From Trichoplusia ni (lineage: Eukaryota > Arthropoda > Insecta > Lepidoptera > Noctuidae): a stretch of DNA of 64,000 nt. How positions within the stretch are numbered: position 1 is the stretch's first letter; each line of letters starts with the position of its first letter. Of the stretch, positions 1-10,430 are shown piece by piece. The notes under the pieces are model-generated. The model was not told where the DNA came from and did not search any database. It saw only the letters and a list, made by a program, of their open reading frames with translations. The DNA lies in the NCBI RefSeq assembly GCF_003590095.1, contig NC_039492.1, positions 6,448,001-6,512,000 of the forward strand, in the 5' to 3' direction. The position numbers and the translations under genes are program-made.

Positions 1-3000
1 ACACGAGAGAAGGTTGACTCAGTAGTCGGTCACTCAGCCTTGCTCTGCTTTATAATAAATCACTATGTTTACGGAAGCCGTCATAAAATGTGCAACGACA
101 GCGCTAACTTAGAATTAAGCAGAGAATAAAAGAAAAACGCTGATGCATCAGAATAGAAATTCTGAAACAAGGCGAATCGCTATTCAAAGAGACTGTATCA
201 GTTTGGTCAGTTATTTACGTTTGCGGGACGCTGTTCGGGTGGCAGTGGTCGCGGTGTTCCGTCGGAGCGGGTTTAACAAACGGCTGCGTGCAGGCGGGGG
301 AAGTCTGCGGGCTGCTTCATTTCCGTGCGTGAGTCCGCGGCTATGGCCCTATTTCCTCCCCGCTGATAGTCTGTTTACGACCACGTTCCTTCGAGACAGT
401 CTCTGCATAGGAACATAAAATCTGAGTACGACTGATAGGTAACTATTCTGAGAGTAAATGGAATATACTTTACAACTATTTTAATTAATTGATCGGTTCT
501 TGGGCTATATCCATATTTAGACTACACTTTTTGATGGTATTTTTTAAGGTTAGGAACAACTTATTTTAATCATAATAAGGAGAGAAAAAATTAAAATTTA
601 ATACACTACCCAACTAAAGAAACTTGGAGAGCCTATGTCTAGTTCCTGAAGGTGTGACTAATAACAATAAAATGTGTTCTTAAGCTACCCAAAATATTAG
701 ATGTTCGTTTCAAAGTCATCACAGAAATTGATGGAAATTAAAGTTGGAAGACATTACAAATATTATGTAATCGTAAGTACTGAAGCGCAAGAAAAGGAAG
801 CCATTGAATTTCAATAACAGATAGCTACTCACACCTATTTCAATATTCGTTCGTCTCCGATCGACTCCGTCTTCCTCATTGATCAGTTTTGTCGTGACGA
901 CAGAAATGTTCTTTTAAAATAGTTTGGATATTTAATTCCAAAGTACCATACGGGACCATACCTGATAAAGAAAATAATGTAGTTGAAAGAGAAACAATTG
1001 ACATTGAAAGTAGTTCATGTGAAAATTTCGACTTAAATTGCTACCTAGACATTAGATAATTAAGTTATACATGAGTATAAAAAACACACGTGACTAATAC
1101 TATCAAAATAATAAAGTTTCTCCTTCTAATAAAATTTATTTGATTTACGGACGTACGTCGTTTGGGACGAAGGCTCATTAGAACTCGACCATCATTACAA
1201 ATCCCAGTGCGGGTGTGTATCTCGATGACTCCGGCTAACACGACGCATTAAGATAACCGTCTTCATATGTATGTGATTTGCAGCCCGTCGTTATGGTAAA
1301 CGGATAGATAGCATCAAAAGATTAAGGCAAGATTTACAAAACACATGGACATAAAATTTGTAAATTTGTTTTTACCAAAACCTTTTTATTGTTTTATTTC
1401 TATGCTCAGAAACGTAAGCTGAGCTACTCAAAACAGTTTCCACATTAGTTTTCAATAATCACAATCATCGTGTTTTCAAATCAAATTCACGGTTTTTGTA
1501 CTGTATCTACACACGACACAACATTTTATATGCCTTAAAGTAATAACCATATTATTAACAAGTCATGCCCTAAATAAAACATGAAACATGTTTAAATAAA
1601 TGTTTGCATTTTTCTCGATGCAAATACGAACTCAGACAACGAAATTTGAATTTATGTTAATTTTGTCAGTGTTACCCATACAATAAGCATTTAATTTGTT
1701 CTCACGGATGCTTCTTGTTTTGCGATATGAGTTACGATATTGATGTATTGCTTCCATTGAAATTTACCTCTGTCCACATGAAGTCGTAGTGCAGGAAATT
1801 ATGAAGTTCAGTTTATAAAAATAATCTGAATGGTTTCGTTTGAGAGCCTCTTAAAGAATCAGGATCAAAAAGGTTCAGTGTAATCTAAAATGTAATGGCA
1901 TATAAACTGTTATCTCTATGGTTGCACTATAGAAATACAATATAGGATCATGTCCGAGATAACACTATAATGGTATTAACGTTATGATTATATATTTGAA
2001 GCTTACAGAGGTACATTTCATTATTTTATAACAGAAAAGAGAAAAAAATATCATTCAAAAAGTATAATTTTGCAGGAAGGGGAACTGAAACGAAGTTACT
2101 CATGGAGTCATTTGGCTTCGTAACATTTTTTCGCTTGTATTTTTGACGCAAGGTTGTAAATATGCAATTACACGGAATGTTATCGTGAGCTCGATAAGTA
2201 TCATGCTAATGGATTTATATTTGGGCGGGTGAGCACTCGCGGGTATGGTTCACTCGCATTTTTTACACACATCGTTGAACTGATTGTGTATATAAATATA
2301 TACTCTATGTACTCGAAGCTGAGATGACTTTGCTTTGAGATTAAACCTACAAATATATAGCTTTTTAAATCAAAAGAGCTCGTACAAACCGATGTCTGCC
2401 GAATTCGCGTAGTTAAAAACTTTGGCTAAACGTTGTTTGTTTAATATGCCCTGGTTTATTTTATTACTCGATTTCCAGTCCGATGGAGTGTTCGCACTAT
2501 AGCAGCTTTAAAATTGATTGCACAGAAAAGCTCTACAGTTTTTTCATTTTACAATTTGTTTTTCTACAAATCTGTACTCGTATTATTTCAGCATTTATGG
2601 CGTAGGATATAGATTTTGGTTTCGTTAAAAACTCGGAATCAAACAGCGGTTCTAAATCTATTTGCAAAGGTTTAGAGTATTCAAATGAATGTGAAATGTA
2701 GAAATAAAAGGAACGCCCAGATGCTATTATTTCGGTCGAGAAAAGCACCGAGACTCGAATAGCCTTATACAAAAGAGCACTTACATACAATAAAGAAGTC
2801 AACGTGAAGATCTAAAGCGGACATCGAGTTTGCAAGGCCGGCCGCCTTTGTGAACGGAGCCATGCAAGTTACTACACTGCCTTCTGTTTAGCAATACCAT
2901 TACCTTTCGATCGAATGTGAAGTATTCCCTGTAATGAATCCACTTGACTCGAGGATTTCTCGTCACGGTCCCTATTTGCAAGAAAGAGTGCATTACCATC

Positions 3001-4434
3001 GGGTACTATAATGGTTCGTTATCTGGCCCACGTTTTGTAGGTCAATAGATGCGTGGGCCGAGGCTATCGGAATTCTTTTTTCAAACGAAAGCCTTTGCAT
3101 CGGCAAAGTCGACGTGTCGCTCTAATTACGGCTAGTAGTTTCATTAGCTATAGAAGGAAATTGGTTCGTATTAGCATGGCGCAATAAAAATTAAAGAAAC
3201 GTTACATCACCTATTGTAAGCCGCGCTGATCCAGTGAAATATGAAACATGTATGGGGGTTGGCAGCGAGCCAGCTGCTTGCATCACACTAAAACAAAGGG
3301 TTTCATATCAGGAAATTGTTCCTAGAACAATAGCAGAAAATATAAGCCTGCTTGTATTACAAGCTCGAATATCTCGTACTTGAAAATATCATTGGAGACA
3401 TTGAGTGTCGTACACGCATGACTTGTTACATTACATTGTCAATTGTTCATGTCATTAGACTGTGCTTGTCGATATCATTCATTTACTCGATCGATTATTT
3501 AATATACTGCGCAAAATATAACTTAAAAAAATAAATACATGATTTAATAGGGTCTGGATGAGGGTACCAAAAGCGGGACTTATAAGGCAAATAAGTAATT
3601 TGATAAGAACATTCTACTATTCTATGCGTACAATTTGGGCGTTGTTGTTATTATCGAGCCTCTAACATTCTACGAACCGCATCACAACAGTGCTAAAAAA
3701 GCACGTGCACATAGTAATTGACATTACTATTCTTTTGTAGCATTGCTGCGGGTATAAAAATAAACAAATGTTCTGAAACGTTGGTTTTCCCTCGGGAAAA
3801 TAGCATGAAGCAACTGAGGAAAACGGCTTTTATTGGTGCTGATAGGCGAAGGAATAACAAATAGTCAACACTTGTGCACTATTGCAATCTTTTAAGCACA
3901 GTACATATTGCCGTAATGGCTGCAACCGGTGCTTCTATGTAATAGACGTCTTGAGTTATGAAATAGGAACGCGTGTCCTTATTAATGTCGTAGCGCGTCC
4001 AGGCCATGAATGTAGTGCCCTCTGCGACAGCTGCTTTCGATATTCTACAATACCTTATTTTACCTCGTATTGAGTAAAGTTTGACGCTGTAGAAGGTTTG
4101 AGTGGAATTAGTGTAGGTCATAGGTCATTGAGTTAAGAGCGCCGCCCGTCGAAGCCGCCAGTTGGCTACGAGCCATCCTGTGGACCGGATCTTTTTATTG
4201 CTTTTAACAATATAACAACAAAAAATCTGTGGATATCGTCATGTATCCAGGAATGTTCAGTTCTGTCACGAATCATTTAATGCGTGAGCCATTGCTTTAA
4301 CTTAAAAAGTAAAATATGAAAATAGTTTTATGAAGGAAAACTTGTAAAGCTTTATTTTGATATTTAACTAAGAATAAAAATGTAATGTAGACTGTGAACT
4401 CGTCGGTATGTACCAGCACATCTTGTGATTTCTT
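1..4434. other. Non-coding stretch, no gene recognised
   Basis: AT-rich DNA with only short open frames of random composition on both strands. Bases 1-420 are somewhat richer in G and C and hold a 91-codon open frame (143-418, plus) with arginine-rich, low-complexity content and no domain I recognise; I do not call it a gene. A perfect 7-bp palindrome with a 2-base centre (TTTTCCC/GGGAAAA) lies near 3785-3800. Nothing else is supported. Confidence 0.6.
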
Positions 4435-4480
4435 GCTACGCCGTAGTACAAGACGCTACAACAGCAGCGTAGCACTCGTA
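4435..4480. repeat. GCTACG/CGTAGC palindromic cluster A
   Basis: GCTACGCCGTAG is followed within 40 bases by GCTAC and CGTAGC in alternating orientation, so the patch is rich in short self-complementary units. The 10-mer GCTACGCCGT recurs near 50.1 kb and 56.7 kb in this window, which suggests a dispersed repeat family rather than chance. Family name not known to me. Confidence 0.5.
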
Positions 4481-6479
4481 ACAGACAACTTGTTTGTACA
4501 ATTTATTGCTCCCTCGACTGGGATATGTTTGACTGGTTGTGTCTGAAACAGAGCCAGATGACGAGAGCTTTTATTTTATACAGCCTTTAAACTTTGTTCA
4601 CCGAATCGCCCGCGGTATGGACAAAGCTTACATTATTTTTATATCAGTAAGTTTTTTCCTTTAGGGCTTTATCAAATATATTTTGTTTTTTTTTTCATTG
4701 GTTTGGTAGAACCATGTACATAAAATCTGACATCAATAATACGTTATTTCTTTCATAGATTTTTTAAATGCTATGACATTGGGTCTGACAGAATTCGAGT
4801 TTTTCAGCAGTAACCGTTACTGCTATCATAATCTGACTGCAATATTACTTGAACTTAATTGGCATACTAATACTACTGAAATGTACCAATACAAAAAAAT
4901 ATAATAGTTTAGTTTGATATACAGAGCTTGACCAAAATTTAAGAGCGAAGAACTGAATTATACATTAGAATTGTGTACATACTTAATTGATCTATAGGTA
5001 CAAAATATATCCACTTAACTTAGCCCAATAAATATACGTCAATTAATTACTAAGCAATATTACTAGGTAAGAACTTTTAAAATATAGATATCAATATTCT
5101 TGGGAGGTACCTTATAGAGCAATTAACACGTTTGGTATTAATAGCCCTTCAGCGTAGTAATAATTGGAAGGTATTCACTGGGGATCATATTACAATCTTG
5201 TAGATGAGTCGGGGGCAACTTCCACACGTATTCTGGTATGGTATCGTTTTCACTTGTTTATTTACGCAAAATTAACAAGTGAAAAGCCCAATAGATACAA
5301 CTGCAACAGATTATATTTTGTATGTATTTTTGTAATTATTTTGCTCCTTAAATATTTTAGTATTTCTTTTAAAATTTTGTTTAGTGGTACAAAGTTCGGC
5401 TTTTTTGAAGCAAACAATAATTATTTTATCGCATTATTATATGTATAGCAAATCCGTTTAAAGTGCATAAAATAATTTTATAAAACCTTTCTTACTATTC
5501 GAAAATGTATGTTGTTACAGATACATGCGTCTTTAAGTTACTCTAAAGACGTATAATATAAATACATCGATTGATTGATCGCAAAAATTTAATATACATA
5601 CGTTTAACAAACTACATTCATGACCCCATGTTTTGGGTATCACCGAAGTCGGTCTTTCACTAGAAACCCGATCTGCTCGCTCGATATAAACCCAACCCGA
5701 AACCAAACGCGCATAACGGTCTCTAGAGCCGTACGTACACGTGTTTGTGTACCCACGTTCCTTCATCATTTGCCAACTTTAGTGGTTCGTGGAATCAAAC
5801 CATTTCGCAATAACCTTTAGTCCGCCGTTACCAGAAAATGCAATTCAATCTAATATCCGCACTCACTGCAGTACCATTAACGGAAAGTGCAACATGATCT
5901 GAACCCGGCGCAGTCCAGTTATGACAGTTTTAAATTTTAATACAAAACTAGACGTATTTGCCGCATACCCAACAACGTAATACAGTTTTCCAATAACATT
6001 TATACTTGGGTTTGTAATAATAAAATGAAATGGAAATCAGAAACATACTGACCTCTTTGAAGGGTATTGGAACCAATTTTCCCGGAGAAAAGATAGTGGA
6101 AGGTCACGAAGTCGGTTTTATTGTTGTCATACAACATGGAGGGAGGATGGCTAACTTCAATTGTGAGAGGAAAAAATATGAGGTGGATCCCGAATTTCAA
6201 TCAAAGAAATGTCTCATGATTATGCCTACATATGATAAACCTAACAAAAGTAATTCATATATTAATAAATTGTTTAAATTTTAATAATATACGTACATAA
6301 AATCTGCCGTCGAAATTATATACTAACGTGTTCTGATTGGGTAGATAATTACGACACATCAAGGCAGTAAATTGCTCCGCATTCATGTCGACTGAAACCT
6401 GTCAGTGCCCGTCATGTATGCTCAGTGAACCAGAAGAGCTGTCACGGAATCAAAAGTAACAAATATCATATTTTATTAC
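4481..6479. other. Non-coding stretch, nothing recognised
   Basis: AT-rich DNA with T-runs and short random open frames. The 84-94 codon frames near 5164-5448 and 6030-6284 lack any recognisable motif and have an AT-driven amino acid composition (Asn, Lys, Ile, Phe, Tyr). Confidence 0.6.
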
Positions 6480-6620
6480 ACGAAAGGAGTCGTTTTTGTT
6501 GTGTCGTGTGCATAAAGGAAGGTGGGAGGAGAGGCCAGGCAGAGCTTTCCAGAGCTTTCCAGTATATTCCTGTCTGCGCAGATATATAAGGGCGTTCGTC
6601 GTAATAAATGGTGACGTAAA
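6480..6620 (+). promoter_or_regulatory. Promoter-like patch with TATA box and tandem repeat
   Basis: A purine-rich stretch (6515-6540) leads into two exact tandem copies of AGAGCTTTCC (6541-6560), then a TATATAAG box at 6583-6590. The spacing and composition look like a core promoter, either of a cellular transcript or of an old LTR. No terminal repeats, primer-binding site or downstream open frame were found, so function is inference only. Confidence 0.3.
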
Positions 6621-7905
6621 GATTTACCACGTTCACTATACTCGCTCATGTTGCGGAAAGATATAGGAAGTAATGGTATTTAAAGATACTATTGTGGGAA
6701 GTTCGCTTTTGATATGATCCTTTGATTTATACCGCGGAGTGACATGAAAATGTGAGACTTTACTTTCTATTCTGCCTGTGAAAGTGATTTAGTTTGGTAC
6801 GTGGGTTGGTGACAATCATCGTTTAATGTAAGCCGTAAGATTTAACTAATAACATTGGAACCTTTCTTGCTGCAACTGTTTTTCGGATGGTAGCTAGACT
6901 CACGTCGAGGCTCTTTTGGAAAATAATTTGTCACACAATGATCATCAGTCATTATAAATATGACAATTTGGTTATTATCGAAATGTCCAGTAAAACGGAT
7001 CAGACAGTTTTTCCTCTTGAACTGGAAAAGATCTGGAAGCCAAAATGTCTGATTATCTATCAGACGTTAGAGTAAAGATAGACAGAAGATTGATGTTATT
7101 TTTTTACTTTCATTCCTACTTCGATTCTACACATCAAGTAGTAATGTAACACACATTTAGAAGATTTAATCGATAGTAGATTCCACGAAGTTCTTATGTC
7201 AACTGGACTGGATTTAAGGCTTCCGCCAAATCGTCTGTAAATATACTGTGGATCGAAGTTAGCTCTTGCTAGTCAGCCATAAAATTAAGTATTATTGGAA
7301 ACTTGATTTGTTATACTGAGGTATATTTTATTGTATGTTTCAAGTATAGATAGATTACTGGGAATCAAACAAGTTTATTTCTATAAGGGCAGGTTCTATA
7401 TGGGCAGGTTTTAGTATGTATAGATAAGTATTGAATAAACATTTTACGTTCGTAAAGTTAAAGCGATGGGTTAATATTAGTATCGAAGTTACTGTAATTC
7501 TGTTGGTTATTGGCTCGCAGCACAATGTCTTCTTGCCGACCTCTCTGCCCGCCTGCCTACTTTTACGGCCCACATAAAACTTTATAGGTTCTTACATCCA
7601 CTTTATTATGTGTTAAATATACACACTAAATTTCACTATTAGATCTTATCCATTTGTTTAATAAATCAAGCCCGCGAAACGGCCGTCTTTATGTTTAATT
7701 AGCTCTTGAATTGTGTCTTGAAGAAGAAATATTGTAATTGGTCTCCGAGTGAAAGTGATTGGCTGTTTTTCTGGGTCAGATTATTCAGAATTTTTAAAGT
7801 TACCGAGATCGTTGGCCCTTGTGTAATTAAACGAGTCAACATAAATCTGGGCAACGAGACGAGCGGGAGAGTCCCCGGATTGCCGTAACTTTGTTAGTGA
7901 GGCAC
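6621..7905. other. Non-coding stretch, nothing recognised
   Basis: AT-rich sequence with short, random-looking open frames on both strands. No repeat, RNA gene or coding exon is recognised downstream of the TATA-containing patch. Confidence 0.55.
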
Positions 7906-7950
7906 AGGGCGGCCGCAAGCGCCGCGCCGCCGCGGCTCCGCGTTCTCTCC
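7906..7950. other. Very GC-rich, CpG-rich block
   Basis: About 45 bases made almost entirely of GC trinucleotides (GCGGCCGC, GCGCCGCGCCGCCGCGG) inside DNA that is strongly AT-rich on both sides. It contains a NotI-type GCGGCCGC site. Such abrupt islands in insect DNA can mark a promoter, a leader exon or a conserved control element. No clear TATA box, donor site or coding frame is attached, so the role is unknown. Confidence 0.4.
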
Positions 7951-8464
7951 CATAATCTTCTTCATCTGTTCTTATCTACAAATATTTTCAATGTTTTTTT
8001 TATTCGCTATTTTTATTATTTTATGTATGCTTTCTAATTTAAGTCAACATAAGACAAAAAGAACAAACAAAATCTTCCGATGATGGCGATTATATTTATA
8101 GTACATCACCCTTCTTACTTAGGTTTAGGGTTTCGGAGCTCTTTGCGATAACATGTCTTAATTCTGTAATCTATAAAAGCTTCTCCAAAATGCCAAGGTA
8201 CTTCAAATTCTTTACTTTTTAAATAATTTACTTACAAACAAATGTTGTTATACAAGTAATTTCTATGTAGAGAACAGGAGATATTATTCTAGTGGACATT
8301 GTTGTTGCCAGTTCAACTGTTTATCTGTTCAAATGTCCGCGTTGAGATAGCCGCTTGCTTAATTCGGGCAGCGAAATAGTTCCACGAGTAAAATGGGATT
8401 ACGCAAATAACAATATTGGGGGTTTTAGATAAAAAATTAGTCCGCCAGGTAGAGTTCTAAAATA

Positions 8465-8649
8465 TTTTGCATACATATTTTTCAACAACTATGTAGGTAT
8501 TTTATAATGTAATTAAAAAAATACATTATAAAATAACAGATATAAGAAATAAACAGTTGAATTATTGCAGTTGTTGAAAAATTACGAGGCGTAAATTGTA
8601 ACAATCTATTTAGTTTTTAGATTAATGAAACATAAATATGTATGCAAAA
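8465..8649. repeat. Nested inverted-repeat element (MITE-like)
   Basis: Three sets of perfect complementary arms lie in nested order. The outer arms are TTTTGCATACATATTT (8465-8480) and its complement (8634-8649). The middle arms are TTTTTCAACAAC (8478-8489) and 8570-8581. The inner arms are TATTTTATAATGTA (8498-8511) and 8522-8535, with a 10-base loop. The whole 185-base unit can fold into one long imperfect hairpin. Size and AT-content fit a miniature inverted-repeat transposable element. The flanks show no target duplication I would trust, and no transposase is present. Confidence 0.6.
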
Positions 8650-9133
8650 TAACTTAGAGAGTAATATATAAAGTATTTTTTAAGTTTCCGTCTCATCTAC
8701 CACTGCACTATTACTGCAGAGTAGTTGTAGTCTATTAGGTACGAGGGGGTAGGATATTGAGAGGATCTATTATTAGTACTTCATTAAGAGGAAGCCTTCC
8801 CAGAAAAAATATTATAGTCAAAAACAATTGATGAAATGCGTATCGTAAATGTAGTGTTTCGTGTCGTCGTCTAAAAATAAAAAGCTTTCTCTCATTCATT
8901 TAAACAAATGAGATCCATAAATTGTATTCTTGATATTCAATAGTACCTACAGACTTTATGAATGAGTCCCCAACGTGCATATGTTTTCCTCTGAAGGAAC
9001 TCTCGATAAAGATGAATAGCAAAGCCTTTTACAGCTGCAACGGGGTATTTGTGTACTCAATCAGGTTGTACCTTCTTATAGAGGTAGCATTATTATGTAC
9101 ACGAGATATATCAGACCGTGATGTTTCTTCTTT
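8650..9133. other. Non-coding stretch, nothing recognised
   Basis: AT-rich sequence between the nested inverted repeat and the DNA transposon. The 79-codon open frame that starts at 8958 runs into the transposon terminus and is a chance frame. Confidence 0.6.
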
Positions 9134-9321
9134 TAGGGGAAGGTGGGGTAAGACGGGGACCTTAAGGTATTTCATAAATAAAACCCATCTTTTTTAATTG
9201 CACAACGTAGGAACTTTTATTAATTAAATAATCAGTCTTTCTTCTTTTAATAACAATCAGTCAAAACAAAAAAAAATAAGTTCTTCTCATAAAAATATAA
9301 ACTTTTAAAAAATAACTGAAT

Positions 9322-9384
9322 CACCCCATCTTACCCCACCTATAGGGTAAGATGGGGTATACCCCTGGGGTAAGATGGGGTATA
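9322..9384. repeat. Subterminal GGGGTAAGATGGGG motif array, left end
   Basis: One inverted copy (9322-9340) and two direct copies (9345-9359 and 9367-9384) of the motif GGGGTAAGATGGGG lie close together. The first two form a 13-bp perfect stem (9324-9336 with 9345-9357) around an 8-base loop. The same core (GGGGTAAGACGGGG) is the terminal inverted repeat of the element, so the array probably supplied extra transposase binding sites. Confidence 0.7.
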
Positions 9385-9390
9385 GACTAT

Positions 9391-9895
9391 TTAAGCGCCG
9401 TCATCTTCACAAACCGGGCAGATATGTTCAGCTTCGTCATCGCTGTCTTCCACTCCTGCACAGACACAATGCGCTCACTTGCCTCAAGTACGATAAGTGA
9501 TACAAGCATGATAATCGGAATACAAGCCGCGACAGTATAGACATTCTGTATCTTCTTCTTCTGTGCCTTTTCGCTTTTTCGGTTTTTCAAGTTCTCTTTA
9601 TTGTTATTTTTGTCATTTACTTTTTGTTTGTTACATGTGGTTTTAGTTTCTACCTATTTTAGTTTTCCTCTCATTCTTTTTTATATAGAAAAGCAGTAAT
9701 AATAGCTGCTTTTCCCCTTCTTCGAACTTGTCTTGGTCTTTTTTCGGCGAATCGCGAATAAGGCATTAACTTTTTCGGGCTAACCAGATGGAATGCATCA
9801 TTATCTATATAATCATTTACTGTTGCCTGCTTGAGACATGAGGTTGAAGCAGTTGGTGGAGGTGGAGAGTTTGCTAAATGATTTACGGCGGTGTA
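9391..9895 (-). pseudogene. Degraded C-terminus of pogo/Tigger-like (DDE_1) transposase
   Basis: Read on the minus strand, 9895 to about 9680 gives an open stretch ending in LVSPKKLMP, then an Arg/Lys-rich run and GKAAIITAFLYKKE. This matches the usual region after the DDE domain of insect pogo-like transposases (SPK-LMP ... RKGKTAILTSTPYKNELE). After a frameshift and in-frame stops, an acidic EEEDTE leads to CLYCRGLYS, then AHCVCAGVEDS and EHICPVCEDD, followed by a TAA at 9391-9393. That is the Cys-rich, PHD-like zinc finger that closes these proteins. Two stops replace a Cys and a Trp of the finger (TGT and TGG to TGA). The catalytic DDE domain and the N-terminal DNA-binding part are absent. 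The protein would have cut and joined transposon ends in the nucleus; this copy is dead. Confidence 0.78.
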
Positions 9896-10017
9896 GCCAT
9901 TTAAGCATCAGGAAATGACAACATTACTGTTTTTGGAACTGTACTATAAAAAAATAGTTAATGTTGAATGCAATCTCAATACAAACTGAATAACAACTCA
10001 GCGGATAAGATCGGGTA

Positions 10018-10062
10018 CCTACCCCGTCTTGCCCCACATAAGTGTCCCATCTTTCCCAAACT
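10018..10062. repeat. Subterminal motif copies, right half
   Basis: Two divergent inverted copies of the element's motif (CCCCGTCTTGCCCC, then GTCCCATCTTTCCC) about 370 bases inside the right end. A further copy (GTCCCCATCTTACC) is at 10386-10399, next to the right terminal repeat. They mirror the array inside the left end. Confidence 0.6.
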
Positions 10063-10430
10063 GGACTTAAAAGTTGTATTGAATTTTTAGAGGTTATAAA
10101 TCAAAAGAAACCGGCATGAATTAATGAGTTTACAATAGTAAAATAAATACAAATTAACAAAAAAAATATGTCACACATTATGTTTATCATACATTATAAC
10201 AGTCATGCACTTTATATGCTTCAATAATTAGATAAAACCACTTCAAATTTTAAAAATGTACTTACCATGAAGAATCGTGCGCTCCTTCGAACAAACTTTT
10301 TGCGACTCTAACAAGTACTGATAAATACGACTAGATGGCGTCAAAATAACTTTTCAATTAATACTGTATTATATATTTTTGGAGGGTCCCCATCTTACCT
10401 CGCTACCCCGTCTTACCCCACCTTCCCATA

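Larger units (their letters stand above)
9136..10428. mobile_element. Decayed pogo/Tigger-like DNA transposon with TIRs
   Basis: Seen: the left end begins with GGGAAGGTGGGGTAAGACGG (from 9137) and the right end finishes with its reverse complement (10427 going inward), giving terminal inverted repeats of about 22 bp. A TA dinucleotide sits just outside each end (9134-9135 and 10429-10430), as Tc1/mariner-pogo elements produce. The interior is about 1.29 kb, far too short for a full transposase, and holds only the degraded 3' part of one on the minus strand. Related motifs (GGGGTAAGATGGGG, either strand) are repeated inside both ends. Inference: an internally deleted, non-autonomous relic of a pogo-like element. 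The outermost base of the two ends differs, so the exact boundary could be off by one. Confidence 0.8.

Noticed and set aside
143..418. 91-codon open frame in the GC-richer first 420 bases
   Set aside because: No domain, arginine-rich low-complexity content, and no supporting signals. The window edge prevents judging upstream context.
1741..1800. Minus-strand similarity to the CGACTTCGTCCGCGTGGA repeat start
   Set aside because: Only a dozen or so bases resemble it and no other part of the repeat follows.
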